DNA of 64,000 nt from Pullulanibacillus pueri. Lineage in GTDB: Bacteria > Bacillota > Bacilli > Bacillales > Sporolactobacillaceae. The notes beneath the pieces were generated by a model that did no database searches, had not been told where the DNA came from, and saw nothing but the letters and a program-made list of their open reading frames with translations. The stretch lies in assembly GCF_014639255.1 (NCBI RefSeq), contig NZ_BMFV01000004.1, positions 62,001-126,000 on the forward strand, read 5' to 3'. The first letter of the stretch is position 1. Every line of letters begins with the position of its first letter. Made by a program: the position numbers and the translations under genes. Positions 25,972-34,914 of this stretch are shown piece by piece.

Positions 25972-26991
25972 TTGAAACAATTTTTTAAGAGTTGCCTTGC
26001 TATTTTTGCCCTTTTATTAATCTGTGCAGCATGCTCAAGACAACCGTCCTCGATTCAGAACAAAAAGAAACCCTCGGACCCTGAATCCACACAAACAATA
26101 AGCCATCAGAATGATTCCCAGGTTCCCAAAAAAGACGGTACGGTAATTTCACTTAAAGAGGTCAAAGTTCCGAATACAAACTTTAGACTAGCAACCTATC
26201 GGATGATGTATTGGAGTGAGGGGAAAAAAGTCGAAGCTTATGTAGCTGCCCCCCATGGCCAAGGAATGTATGCCTTACAAGTGGTCTGCCATGGTGGATA
26301 TGCTGCTTCGTTACCAAGAACACATGTAAAACAGTTAGATGATGTCCACTTTGATGAAACTTTAATTGCTTATGCTTCTCCCTATCAAATCACAGTAGCT
26401 CCGTTGTATAAAGGGTACGGAAATAGTGAGGGAACTGTCGAAGGTCTACATGGATATACGATGGATACAGAAAACGCAATAAAGGCGATAAAAACGTATT
26501 TTAATAACCATGAAAAATATCCTAATATTCAGGATGGACATCTCTATTTACAAGGCGTGTCCATGGGTGGAGGTGTCGTTCTTAACATTGCCTCCGAAAG
26601 ACAAGATGTCCTTTCCGTCGTGGCCATAAGTCCCTTTGTCGGTTGGGACATTTTTGGAAATTATTGCGAAGAACATCAGGATAATCCTATATGGAAAAAT
26701 TACTTAGATTATGCCGTTAGAGTTTATGGTCAGTTCAACATAAATTTACCCGCTTATAAAGAACAATCCATTGACTATAAAAAAATTACAGCGCCAGTAT
26801 TTCTTATACAAGGAACAGCTGACAAAAATGTGCCCTGGGAAACGGTGCAAACCCTTTATAAAAAGATGAAGAAAAACAAACAGAGGGTGACGATCAAGTT
26901 AGTAGATGGAGGAAACCATGCGCTTTCAAATAAGGAAGACCTTTTAAACCAGGCATTAACCGATTGGTACGACAAAAATTGGCATGGATAA
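25972..26991 (+). CDS. Lipoprotein alpha/beta hydrolase (prolyl oligopeptidase/esterase-like)
   Basis: 339 residues from a TTG start with GGGGGG 6 bases upstream. Residues 1-21 form a lipoprotein signal ending in the lipobox ICAAC, so it is anchored outside the cell membrane. After a polar linker, the hydrolase domain shows an oxyanion region CHGGY at about 106, nucleophile serine 197 in GVSMGGG, aspartate 284 in GTADKN and histidine 316 in GGNHAL. It most resembles S9 peptidase or acetyl-xylan-esterase-type enzymes. It is the intact tandem paralogue of the frameshifted gene just upstream. Substrate unknown; an extracellular ester or peptide is likely. Confidence 0.85.
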   Translation: MKQFFKSCLAIFALLLICAACSRQPSSIQNKKKPSDPESTQTISHQNDSQVPKKDGTVISLKEVKVPNTNFRLATYRMMYWSEGKKVEAYVAAPHGQGMYALQVVCHGGYAASLPRTHVKQLDDVHFDETLIAYASPYQITVAPLYKGYGNSEGTVEGLHGYTMDTENAIKAIKTYFNNHEKYPNIQDGHLYLQGVSMGGGVVLNIASERQDVLSVVAISPFVGWDIFGNYCEEHQDNPIWKNYLDYAVRVYGQFNINLPAYKEQSIDYKKITAPVFLIQGTADKNVPWETVQTLYKKMKKNKQRVTIKLVDGGNHALSNKEDLLNQALTDWYDKNWHG

Positions 26992-27091
26992 AGAATGGAG
27001 TTAGGATGGTGTCGGGACTTACACTAGAGAAAAAGTCTGGGGCCCCACTTGGTGAATGTTCACTTCCAAGGAGGTCCCTATTGTGATTCTT

Positions 27092-27424
27092 TTATACTTG
27101 CTCTGTAAGACCGTCTAAGAAGGCCTCGATCTCTTCTTCTGTTTTACGGTTTTTATTGACAAAGCGTCCTGCTTCTACACCGTTATGGAAAGCGACAAAG
27201 CTTGGGATACCAAAAATGTCAAGCTCACCACATAGATCAATAAACTCATCGCGATCAACATAAATAAAGGTATATTCTGGATAGTCTGCCTCAATTTTTG
27301 GTAAGATTGGCTCTATAAAACGGCAATCGGGGCACCAATCAGCCGAAAACATGAAGACAGTTCGCTTCTCGTTTTTTAGCTGCTCAAAGTGTTCCATTGA
27401 CTTTAATTTTTCCATTATGCTCAC
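27092..27424 (-). CDS. Thioredoxin-like protein (YdbP type)
   Basis: 110 residues with a thioredoxin fold, active site WCPDC at residues 31-35 and cis-proline in FGIPSF near 75. The CPDC active site and the opposing VDRDEFIDL stretch match the Bacillus YdbP branch rather than the main TrxA (CGPC). It should catalyse thiol-disulfide exchange in the cytoplasm. It faces the lipoprotein gene tail to tail. The 100 bases between the two have no convincing terminator. Confidence 0.88.
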   Translation of the reverse strand: MSIMEKLKSMEHFEQLKNEKRTVFMFSADWCPDCRFIEPILPKIEADYPEYTFIYVDRDEFIDLCGELDIFGIPSFVAFHNGVEAGRFVNKNRKTEEEIEAFLDGLTEQV

Positions 27425-27514
27425 TCCTATTTTGGTCTTATTTCATACTACTCTACTTGATTATATCAATATTGAAAAGCTTTTTTAATTTTTTTGAGCT
27501 GATGAGCCTTCACG

Positions 27515-28339
27515 CTATCTTGCCCACTTCTTCAACTCTTGAATTTCATCATAATGGCTATACTCCTTTGAACTTGGAGTTTCCAGGATCATGGGTATCT
27601 TTTTAACACTAGGCGAACATATAAAACTTTTCATTGCTTCAAGAGGGATTTGTCCTTTCTTTATATTCGCATGGCGATCTTTTCTTGAGCCTGTTTCATA
27701 AACAGAATTATTAAGATGGATGGCTTTTAAGTGTTTAAAATAGCCTAATCCCTCTCCCCTGTTTTCAACTTCTGACCAATCTTCCCCATTCCAAAGGCCA
27801 CTTGCAAAGGCATGGCAAGTGTCTAGACAAAAACCCAGTTTTTCGGGTTGGTCAATCAATTCTCGAATTTTCACTAATTCTTCAAGTGTCAGACCAAGTT
27901 GCCCACCCTTCCCAGCATTATTTTCTATAAGGATAAGACTCTCTCCGGTCCATTTTAATAAGATCCTATTCAACGTATCGATCATTTTTTTATAGCCTTC
28001 TATTGGATCACCATGAAAAGATGCAAAGTGGACAACCGTTCCAATCGAACCACAAGCATCTGTAATCTCTAAATCATTCAATACCGAATCCATCACCCAT
28101 TGGAGCTTGTTATCTTCAGCAGCAAGATTTGTTGGGTACGCCGAGTGTCCGATTGAAACAATCCCCTCTTCCTGACAAAAAGCAGCGCAGCGCTCAGCAT
28201 CCTTCGCATCAAAGCTTTTTGTTCGCAAGCTTCTGGGGTTTTTGGGAAAGTATTGAAAGGCTTCAGCGCCTATTTTCTTAGCGACTTGAGCTGCTCCTAG
28301 ATAGCCGTTCCGCGTGCTGATATGGCAACCGAATTGCAT
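27515..28339 (-). CDS. nfo: Deoxyribonuclease IV (AP endonuclease family 2)
   Basis: 274 residues forming the TIM-barrel endonuclease IV. The zinc ligands are all recognisable: HASFHG for a histidine near 105, IENNAG glutamate near 145, LDTCHAFASG with Asp and His near 180, the R-K-D-R-H-A-N-I segment with Asp-His near 228 and LETPSS glutamate near 258. It cleaves DNA 5' of abasic sites in base-excision repair. Slightly shorter than typical Bacillus Nfo (about 297), so it could be a paralogue. It is divergent from the S66 gene. Confidence 0.9.
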   Translation of the reverse strand: MQFGCHISTRNGYLGAAQVAKKIGAEAFQYFPKNPRSLRTKSFDAKDAERCAAFCQEEGIVSIGHSAYPTNLAAEDNKLQWVMDSVLNDLEITDACGSIGTVVHFASFHGDPIEGYKKMIDTLNRILLKWTGESLILIENNAGKGGQLGLTLEELVKIRELIDQPEKLGFCLDTCHAFASGLWNGEDWSEVENRGEGLGYFKHLKAIHLNNSVYETGSRKDRHANIKKGQIPLEAMKSFICSPSVKKIPMILETPSSKEYSHYDEIQELKKWAR

Positions 28340-28449
28340 AGCATAACCTTCCTTATCTGGTTTATTCGCTTAGTTTTTACTTGAACTATGAAAAATACAC
28401 ACTCTTATAAATTTATGAAACAAATAAGGACTTTTATAAAATTGAAAAG

Positions 28450-28486
28450 TCACTTATGAAGGCTTATGGGCATAAGGTATAAGTGA
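28450..28486 (+). promoter_or_regulatory. Nested inverted repeat over the S66 gene promoter
   Basis: TCACTTAT (28450-28457) pairs with ATAAGTGA (28479-28486), and inside it CTTATG (28463-28468) pairs with CATAAG (28471-28476). A candidate extended -10, GGTATAAG, overlaps the right arm; the start codon is 23 bases further on. This may be an operator or a 5' leader hairpin. No -35 of good quality was found. Confidence 0.4.
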
Positions 28487-28508
28487 TGCTATTGTAGGAG
28501 GGAGACCA

Positions 28509-29435
28509 ATGGCAACCAAGCCACCAATATTACAACAGGGCGATACGATTGGAATTGTGACTTTAGGAAGTCCTCTCGCAGGGAGTTCCATTAATCAGGG
28601 CATCCGAAGGCTTCAAAGTATGGGGTTTCATGTGGTCATCGGTCAGCATGCTTATGCGCAAACCGGCTTTCTAGCAGGTTCAGACGAAGAAAGAGCAGCT
28701 GATCTTATGGGTATGTTTTATAATAACAACGTTAAAATGATCATCTCCTCAAGGGGCGGTGTTGGTGTAGCCGGTATCCTTCCCCATTTGGATTTCGATT
28801 ATATAAGAAGTCACCCTAAAATTGTAAGTGGCTATAGTGATGTCACGATTTTACTTAACTGCCTATATCAATTTTCTGATCTTGTGTCGTTTAGCAGTTT
28901 GTTGTTACTCGATTTTGCTTCGACACTACCAAGCTACAATATTAACCAATTTTTCGCGGCGACCTCTATGGCAGCTCCGAGACCAATTGAAAATCCACCA
29001 GGAATGCCCTTGGTTAGCCGGGTGGCAGGGAATGTCACAGGACCCATTGTAGGAGGAAACTTAACTTCATTTGTTGGGACACTGGGAACTCCATTTGAAA
29101 TTGATACTTCTGGTAAAATCTTGTTTTTAGAAGAAACTCATGAGCCCATCAATAAAGTATACCGTTACTTCAATCAATTAAAAATGGCAGGGAAATTCGA
29201 TGATTGTATCGGTATCCTTTTAGGAGAATGTACCGAATGTACACCCGCTTATTATACAAGTTACGAAGACCTTATTAACGACGTTATCGTTCCACTAGGC
29301 AAGCCCCTCATGACCAATCTGACGGCTGCACACGGATACTATAAAGCGGCCATTCCTATTGGAGCAGTGGCTAATCTTAATACAACGAATAATACACTAA
29401 CGATCACAGAACCAACCGTAAGTGCCTCATACTAG
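28509..29435 (+). CDS. S66 LD-carboxypeptidase family protein lacking the catalytic serine
   Basis: 308 residues; GGAGGGAG upstream of the ATG. Family features are all along the length: GDTIGIVTLGSP, the TGFLAGSDEERAADL segment, SGYSDVT and the glycine-rich AGNVTGPIVGGNLTS. Of the Ser-His-Glu triad, glutamate 208 (LFLEET) and histidine 275 (TAAHGYY) are present, but the nucleophile motif G-G-x-G-S reads G-G-V-G-V, so valine 87 stands at the serine position. It may be a non-catalytic muropeptide binder or an enzyme that lost function. A second family member in this window (14218-15205) keeps its serine but is frameshifted. Confidence 0.85.
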   Translation: MATKPPILQQGDTIGIVTLGSPLAGSSINQGIRRLQSMGFHVVIGQHAYAQTGFLAGSDEERAADLMGMFYNNNVKMIISSRGGVGVAGILPHLDFDYIRSHPKIVSGYSDVTILLNCLYQFSDLVSFSSLLLLDFASTLPSYNINQFFAATSMAAPRPIENPPGMPLVSRVAGNVTGPIVGGNLTSFVGTLGTPFEIDTSGKILFLEETHEPINKVYRYFNQLKMAGKFDDCIGILLGECTECTPAYYTSYEDLINDVIVPLGKPLMTNLTAAHGYYKAAIPIGAVANLNTTNNTLTITEPTVSASY

Positions 29436-29468
29436 AGAAAATAAAAAAAGCACCCCCTCTTAAGATGC

Positions 29469-29672
29469 TTAAAAACCAATTGATTTATTTTTCGTTTCAT
29501 CATTTTCTTCAAGTGATGAGATATGTACTGGGTTAATTGAAAACTCGTCAAAGTGAATAAAGGCGTCCAATAAATTCCCTTGGGTATCGGTTAAATGATT
29601 TTCAATTAACGACTTTGCATCCATGTCTACGTCGTAAACTTTTCCATTATCCATGAATATTCTTGTTTTCAT
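29469..29672 (-). CDS. Small conserved-looking hypothetical protein
   Basis: 67 residues with a perfect ribosome binding site (GAAGGAGGAA) before the ATG, so it is probably translated. The sequence begins MKTRIFMDNGKVYDVD and looks like a small beta-rich fold with two strands, a helix (AKSLIENHL) and acidic C-terminal tail (SSLEENDETKNK). No membrane segment or known motif. A short hairpin with U-run (29444-29472 region, stem AAGCA/TGCTT) lies at its end, pointing leftward. Family not recognised. Confidence 0.65.
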   Translation of the reverse strand: MKTRIFMDNGKVYDVDMDAKSLIENHLTDTQGNLLDAFIHFDEFSINPVHISSLEENDETKNKSIGF

Positions 29673-29807
29673 TTTTTATTCCTCCTTCCTCTCCTGTATC
29701 CATCATACGCAAAAATGAACCTTTATAATCATTATTTTACTTTAAATGGACAAAGAGAATACTGCTTTATATCAACCTATAGAGGCTAGGTCCTGATACA
29801 CACTCAT

Positions 29808-30278
29808 TTATAGCTTCTTCAGAAACAGGACCCTGTCCTGCCCCAGGCCATCATAGTCTGTCTTTACCCATACGCCATCTACCTTTCGATCACCCTCTTC
29901 AATGTCAAAGCCCATTTTCGTATGATAGGCAATGGAGGAGGTGTTCACCGGAGAGGTTATACAACGCACAGTAGTCCTTCCTTGCCCTTTTACCTTATTG
30001 AAAAATGTAGAATACAATTGTTTGCCTAGACCTTGTTTGCGGTAATTAGGGTGAACACCCACAAAGTGAATATAGGCTTCATGGGAATGGGTTTGTGATA
30101 AAAAGCCTATTAAGAAACCAATGATCTCTCCATTGTCTTCAGCTACAAAACTCGTAGCGTTAAAATGATCAAAAAAGAGTTTTGGAAGTTTGTCAGACAT
30201 TTGCCTTTCACCCCACCATTCATTAATGAGTGGTGAAAGACGATAATAATCTGATGACTTGACTAAACGTATTGTCAT
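29808..30278 (-). CDS. GNAT family N-acetyltransferase
   Basis: 156 residues with a complete single-domain GNAT fold. The acetyl-CoA loop is VHPNYRKQGLGKQLY at about residues 75-89 and the closing part is NTSSIAYHTKMGFDIEEG. The C-terminal YDGLGQDRVLFLKKL is typical of RimI-like small acetyltransferases. Acceptor unknown. Fourth in a minus-strand run (HK, 2'-5' ligase, GNAT, GNAT) with 10-40-base gaps, so it is probably one transcript. Confidence 0.85.
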   Translation of the reverse strand: MTIRLVKSSDYYRLSPLINEWWGERQMSDKLPKLFFDHFNATSFVAEDNGEIIGFLIGFLSQTHSHEAYIHFVGVHPNYRKQGLGKQLYSTFFNKVKGQGRTTVRCITSPVNTSSIAYHTKMGFDIEEGDRKVDGVWVKTDYDGLGQDRVLFLKKL

Positions 30279-30291
30279 GATTCTTCACCCA

Positions 30292-30768
30292 CTACAGCTG
30301 TTTTTTTAATAAAAGTTCATCACATATAGGAATCCCATTATCAGCAACTTGAGGAATTTGCGGTTTTATTTTTCGTGCCTTTTCAACAGCATTCACAAAT
30401 ATGCCGACAATTTTAAAACCGCGTTTTTGATAGAAACCAACAGCATGTAAATTATCATTTGTGGTGACGAGCTTAACCGTTTGGCATCCTTTTAATCGCA
30501 CTTCCCTCTCGACTTGGGCCATTAACCGTGTCCCGATCCCTTTATTCTCTTCAAGACTATCAAGTGAAATTATTTCACATTCCTTCTCTCTAAGAATATA
30601 AGTGATCAAGCCAATAATGTGATTATTATCTGTCATAGCTGCAAAGCCATCCAAAGTATCACATTGATAGATCCCCGTAGAAATGACCATTTCTGGGCTT
30701 CCCCAATGCTTCCTAAAGAAATCAGTAAGCTTTTGTTTTTCAATATCTTTTACCGGTACAAGTTTCAT
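30292..30768 (-). CDS. GNAT family N-acetyltransferase
   Basis: 158 residues. The core GNAT motif is in LDSLEENKGIGTRLMAQVE at about residues 69-87, followed by NDNLHAVGFYQKRGFK. N-terminal VISTGIYQCDTLDGFAA forms the acceptor side. The C-terminal PICDELLLKKQL is common to a Bacillus GNAT group of unknown substrate. It lies 12 bases from the 2'-5' RNA ligase-like gene and 13 from the next GNAT. Confidence 0.85.
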   Translation of the reverse strand: MKLVPVKDIEKQKLTDFFRKHWGSPEMVISTGIYQCDTLDGFAAMTDNNHIIGLITYILREKECEIISLDSLEENKGIGTRLMAQVEREVRLKGCQTVKLVTTNDNLHAVGFYQKRGFKIVGIFVNAVEKARKIKPQIPQVADNGIPICDELLLKKQL

Positions 30769-30780
30769 CTTAATCTCTTT

Positions 30781-31329
30781 TCACTGTAATTTCTTTGAAA
30801 ATACAATAGGTGCTTTGACACACTTTTGATTTTCATAAATGGTTTGAATAAGGGCAACCTCATTGATTTCCCCTTGAAGTGGCCTCAGGTTTTGTGTGCA
30901 ATAAAGGAAAGCGTCTTTTAATTTTTCTGGTGACAGCCTGTTGGCAAGGGTGCAATGAGGGGCCCAACTATTAGGAAGATATAATGAATCAGGATTATCA
31001 TTGTACTTAGTCAGTCCCCTGTGGTGATTACAATGGAATTCCAGCAGAGACGCTGTCATTGTCGGTGCTAAAAACAATAAACCGGAATTCAAAAAAGTGC
31101 CTAAAGAATGAAAAAGGATCTTAAATTTAGCCTTATTTTTGTACACCTCTTGGGCATCTCCGATGAAACTGTCAACATTTAATTCATTATAACTAGCTAA
31201 AGTTACATGAGGACGCCTATCTTCCACTTCTTCCGCATAAAAGGAAATCTCTTCTTCTTTAAGCTTCTTCCATACTTGCTTAATCTTATTTTCCGTTTCT
31301 TGATCAAATAGTGCGATAAAGCCATACAT
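30781..31329 (-). CDS. 2'-5' RNA ligase family protein
   Basis: 182 residues with the two H-x-T motifs of the 2H phosphoesterase superfamily: HVTLASYNEL at about residue 45 and HCTLANRLS at about 127. The two-fold layout and length match the LigT/2'-5' RNA ligase family. Such enzymes open or form 2'-5' linkages or cyclic phosphates in RNA or nucleotides; the natural substrate is usually unknown. It sits between the MEDS-kinase gene and two GNATs. Confidence 0.85.
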   Translation of the reverse strand: MYGFIALFDQETENKIKQVWKKLKEEEISFYAEEVEDRRPHVTLASYNELNVDSFIGDAQEVYKNKAKFKILFHSLGTFLNSGLLFLAPTMTASLLEFHCNHHRGLTKYNDNPDSLYLPNSWAPHCTLANRLSPEKLKDAFLYCTQNLRPLQGEINEVALIQTIYENQKCVKAPIVFSKKLQ

Positions 31330-31364
31330 GATTCTTCAACTCCCTTAAATATTTATATTTATGG

Positions 31365-32678
31365 CTACTGCTGATATATGGGGAGTTTTACGGTTACTTC
31401 TGTTCCACGACCTAATTGACAGTCAAACTGAATCGAGCCTGAGAAATGATCTACAAGTTTTTTAACCATATATAGACCAATTCCTGAACCACTCTTTTCA
31501 TTGTTTAATTTTCCATATTTCACAAATAGTTTATCTACTTGCTCCTTACTCATCCCTATTCCCTGGTCTTTCACCTTAATGACTATATTATTTTTCTCAA
31601 CTAATAGAGAAAAGGTAATCATTGATTTTTCCTTACTATATTTTATAGCATTGCTTAATAGATTTGATAATATGAGTTTTAATCCAACTTTGTTGGCTTT
31701 TATCAGTGCCTGCCCTTGAAGATCTATTGTATGATGAAGTCTTTGTTGCTGGGTTCGAGCCTTAATAGACATGAACTCAATGACCTCTTGCACTATAGGC
31801 AAAGGATGGACACGTTCTTTTTTCCAGAGTAGATCATTGGATAACATTTGTTCTGTTTGAATAATATGACTCATCTCATTATCAATGATATCTACATAAT
31901 CTTTTATGTCTCTAATTTTAATAAGGTGTTCTTCACTTAAGTTTCCATTCTGATCCATAATCATTGAACAATACGCCTTAATGACTGTAAGAGGATTGCG
32001 GACCTCATGAGAGACAACATGGACAAAATCTAGTTTTTGTTTATACAAATCCATTTCCGTTTGCAAATTTTTCTGAACAGAAAGAGAAGGGAAAATCACT
32101 GTCTTTTTCGAATGCCCATACAAACTCGAACGGACGAGTTCTTTATCTGTCATCAAATATTCATGACGGCGCATCATACTCAGTTGAAGCGAAGCTGTAA
32201 GTGATGCAGCTCGATAAGCACAGACCGAAACCAATTCAGCTTCATTGACACAGTTATCCGCTCTTTTCTCAAACTCTTTAAGTTTACATTCGATTTCCTT
32301 TTGACTTTTCCAATCAACATGCGCCCACGTCCGTAAAGAAAGGTTTTGATCCCAAAAAGGTTGCACCAATTCCTCAAAATGGTGAATGATCTTTTTTGTA
32401 TGAAAGTCCCCATACATTCTATAGAATTCATTATTGTTGATGTAATGCACCATGCTTAATTTTTCTTGAGTAAGCGTTTGATTAAGTTTTTCCTTAATAA
32501 GAAGAAACCTCTCACTGCTATCAATCACAAGGAGATGATGGTTTTGTTCAATACCACTTAGTATATAAGATACAGCGTTATTCACGTAACACTCTAAATC
32601 CTCGTAGATATATAATATATGTCCACCATTTGATAATTCTATAATTTCATTTAGTTTTACATAATCATTCTTCATCAT
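31365..32678 (-). CDS. Orphan histidine kinase with an N-terminal MEDS sensor domain
   Basis: 437 residues, no membrane helix. Residues about 15-180 form a MEDS (DcmR-type sensory) domain, with GGHILYIYED, VIDSSERFLLIKEKL and a conserved VSVCAYRAA segment. After a short linker comes HisKA with phospho-acceptor histidine 224 in VVSHEVRNPLT. The HATPase domain has N-box LSNLLSNAIKYSKE, KDQGIGM and GSGIGLYMVKKL. No response regulator gene lies nearby. In Bacillus such cytoplasmic MEDS-kinases can feed the sporulation phosphorelay; that is only a possibility. MEDS domains are thought to sense small organic molecules. Confidence 0.85.
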   Translation of the reverse strand: MMKNDYVKLNEIIELSNGGHILYIYEDLECYVNNAVSYILSGIEQNHHLLVIDSSERFLLIKEKLNQTLTQEKLSMVHYINNNEFYRMYGDFHTKKIIHHFEELVQPFWDQNLSLRTWAHVDWKSQKEIECKLKEFEKRADNCVNEAELVSVCAYRAASLTASLQLSMMRRHEYLMTDKELVRSSLYGHSKKTVIFPSLSVQKNLQTEMDLYKQKLDFVHVVSHEVRNPLTVIKAYCSMIMDQNGNLSEEHLIKIRDIKDYVDIIDNEMSHIIQTEQMLSNDLLWKKERVHPLPIVQEVIEFMSIKARTQQQRLHHTIDLQGQALIKANKVGLKLILSNLLSNAIKYSKEKSMITFSLLVEKNNIVIKVKDQGIGMSKEQVDKLFVKYGKLNNEKSGSGIGLYMVKKLVDHFSGSIQFDCQLGRGTEVTVKLPIYQQ

Positions 32679-32793
32679 TCTTGCGCCCCTATAAACATGC
32701 TCTATACTCTAAAAAGTATACCTATTAAAGAGCATAATTTAAAGGAACACAGACCTCAAGTTATTACTTAACTATTTTTTTGAAGCATCCCTC

Positions 32794-33387
32794 TTATTTT
32801 GTAAGATTATCCACCGTTTGCGAGAGGTGTGACACTTGGTTATAACTTTCAATCTCCCATTGTCCATTTTTATAAAGAATAGTGCTAAGACAAGCATTAT
32901 TTAATCTTAGTTTACCTGTTTCTCCATTAGAGATCGTCGATAAAATCGCATTAATAACGCCTCCATGAGCCACTAGTAAAATATTTTCCCCTGGAAACTT
33001 TTGATGTAAGGTTTGTAGTCCTTCCATCGTTCTCGCGATAACTGCCTCTTTGGACTCTTGATTGGGAATCGGCTGCTCTGAAAAAGTAGTGAGCTTTTCT
33101 TCATAGGTCATGCCTTCAGCATCTCCAAAGCCTCTTTCAATAAAAGCTTCCATCTCAAGAATAGTAAGACCCAGCTGGATATTAATAATTTCTGCTGTTT
33201 GTTTGGCACGTCCTAAGGGACTTGTGACCACGACATCCCATTCCGATTGACTTAGAAATCTGCCACATGCTTGTGCTTGTTTTATTCCTGCTGCATTGAG
33301 TGGAATATCCGTTCTACCTTGCAATCTTCTTTCTGCATTCCAATTCGTTTCACCGTGTCTCACCATGCATATTTTAGTCATTTCCAT
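32794..33387 (-). CDS. Histidine phosphatase family protein (PhoE/YhfR-like)
   Basis: 197 residues. The motif MVRHGETNWNAERRLQG at about residues 8-24 supplies the phospho-histidine, and VAHGGVINAIL near 146 the second histidine. GRAKQTAEII is the common helix. It resembles the broad-specificity phosphatase PhoE of Geobacillus (YhfR in B. subtilis). It should dephosphorylate phosphorylated sugars or other small compounds in the cytoplasm. Monocistronic, with 115 bases to the kinase gene. Confidence 0.87.
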   Translation of the reverse strand: MEMTKICMVRHGETNWNAERRLQGRTDIPLNAAGIKQAQACGRFLSQSEWDVVVTSPLGRAKQTAEIINIQLGLTILEMEAFIERGFGDAEGMTYEEKLTTFSEQPIPNQESKEAVIARTMEGLQTLHQKFPGENILLVAHGGVINAILSTISNGETGKLRLNNACLSTILYKNGQWEIESYNQVSHLSQTVDNLTK

Positions 33388-33638
33388 ACTGTTAGTCCCT
33401 TCGCTTTTTCTTCGTTTGTAATACTCTTATTATTACATACTATGAGACACAGAATCATTATAATTTTTGTTTTCTTTTATTAAACAATAAAAAAGAGTCA
33501 CCCATCCCCTGAGTCACCCTATGCATCCAAGCTATTTTTCTTCTGTTATCACGGTGGCACCTTGTCCTCTTATTTAGTTTCTTAGCTAAATATATCAAGA
33601 GGAAAATTTCTATCAATTTTAAGCGTAACATGCACGAT

Positions 33639-34175
33639 CTATTTTTTATATTCCATAAGCCAGCAGTCCCTCCATACCCCTTCATGAAGCTCATGCTTTG
33701 GCAATTCTTTCACTTTTCTTAGCTTGCATTTCTCGTAACAGGCAATGGCACGTTTGTTCCAGGCTTGCGGATCCATAACAACACGATCCACCTTCTCTTT
33801 TTCTACTAAATACTCAATCATAGAGCGAACAAGCTGTTGCCCAATCCCGCTATTCCAATAACCAACTTCTCCAATAAATTGGTCTGTGCCATAAATTTTC
33901 TCATCGACATCTTGATAACCATATTCTTCTCTTTCTTCTTCATCAATAGGATAAAATTGGATGTAACCGATGGAGTGGCCTTCAAACTCAATGATACATC
34001 CCGTAACATTGGAAGGGCGATGATAAAAATGGGCTGTGACCATTTCTAAGTCATGAGGCCGGTCTCGACCTTCATAATACTGAAGAACGCATGGATCTGA
34101 TAACCATTTGACGAGTAGATTCTTATCAGCTTCTTTCAGCTTACGAATCACTAATTTATCTTTTTTATAAAGCAA
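33639..34175 (-). CDS. GNAT acetyltransferase, aminoglycoside 6'-N-acetyltransferase-like
   Basis: 178 residues from a TTG start with GAGGAAG 6 bases upstream, overlapping the next gene by 11 bases. Features shared with the AAC(6')-Ib/RimJ-like group are WLSDPCVLQYYEGRDRP near the N-terminus, GTDQFIGEVGYWNSGIGQQLV as the acetyl-CoA region and AWNKRAIACYEKCK. Resistance to aminoglycosides is possible but not shown; chromosomal Bacillus members often act on other amines. Probably translated with the following RimJ-type GNAT gene. Confidence 0.82.
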   Translation of the reverse strand: MLYKKDKLVIRKLKEADKNLLVKWLSDPCVLQYYEGRDRPHDLEMVTAHFYHRPSNVTGCIIEFEGHSIGYIQFYPIDEEEREEYGYQDVDEKIYGTDQFIGEVGYWNSGIGQQLVRSMIEYLVEKEKVDRVVMDPQAWNKRAIACYEKCKLRKVKELPKHELHEGVWRDCWLMEYKK

Positions 34176-34746
34176 TCGAGTCTTCCTCTTTTCTCAACCA
34201 TTCGTCTCTTAGTAACCCCATAATAATGCAATCATGAAATTCCCCGTCATAATAAAGTTCATCGCGAATGATGCCTTCTTTTTTAAAGCCAAGCTTTTCA
34301 TAAGATTTAATCGCTCTACTGTTAAAAGAATAAACGTCTAGTCCGACTCTATGAAGATTTAACACATCAAATCCAAAGACCAACAGGAGCCCCATAGCCT
34401 CTGTTCCATAGCCTCTTCCTAAGTATGCTTGCTCAAAAATTGAAATCCGTACGATAGCTCTTTGGTTCTGATGGTCGATATTCAGCATGGCCACATCACC
34501 AATAACCCGATCGTTTTCTTGTAGGCAAATAAGGAGGTCAATTCTACTATTATCTATAGAGATCGCCTCAAACCATTTTTGGACGCCCATCCGACTAAAA
34601 ACCGTTTGTGTACCTGTGAGTTTGCGGCCTTCCTTATCCCATAAGCTTTTGATATAAAACTCATGCAAATCCTCTTGTTCTATCGGTCTAAGAAAAACCC
34701 TTTCTCCCTCCAAAAACTTTATTGTTTCCTTCCTCACGTTCATCAC
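34165..34746 (-). CDS. GNAT acetyltransferase, RimJ/RimL type
   Basis: 193 residues. EGERVFLRPIEQEDLHEFY at the start, the acetyl-CoA loop AYLGRGYGTEAMGLLLVFGF near 108-127, and NLHRVGLDVYSFNSRAIKSYEKLGFKKEG (described in parts) mark the RimJ/RimL group that acetylates protein N-termini or small amines. The first gene of a two-gene unit, with 11-base overlap to the AAC(6')-like gene. Target unknown. Confidence 0.87.
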   Translation of the reverse strand: MMNVRKETIKFLEGERVFLRPIEQEDLHEFYIKSLWDKEGRKLTGTQTVFSRMGVQKWFEAISIDNSRIDLLICLQENDRVIGDVAMLNIDHQNQRAIVRISIFEQAYLGRGYGTEAMGLLLVFGFDVLNLHRVGLDVYSFNSRAIKSYEKLGFKKEGIIRDELYYDGEFHDCIIMGLLRDEWLRKEEDSIAL

Positions 34747-34914
34747 CTCGACTGAATTTTTTCATAAAAACCAATTAAAAAAGAGCAAATAAAGAGTAAA
34801 CAATTGAAGGAATGGGGAAGTCGCTCAAATGATTAGGTTTAAGGTATATAGACTGAAAGCAATAAACATTTATGTTTTACCTCTTTTGTTTCCTTTCAAG
34901 CCCCCTCTTCTTCT

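Noticed and set aside
27000..27090. Bidirectional terminator between the lipoprotein and thioredoxin genes
   Set aside because: A short CTTGG/CCAAG pairing exists but no U-run follows in either direction.
33485..33520. Terminator-like GTGACTC pair followed by a U-run
   Set aside because: The two GTGACTC units are direct, not inverted, repeats on the minus strand, so no stable stem forms.
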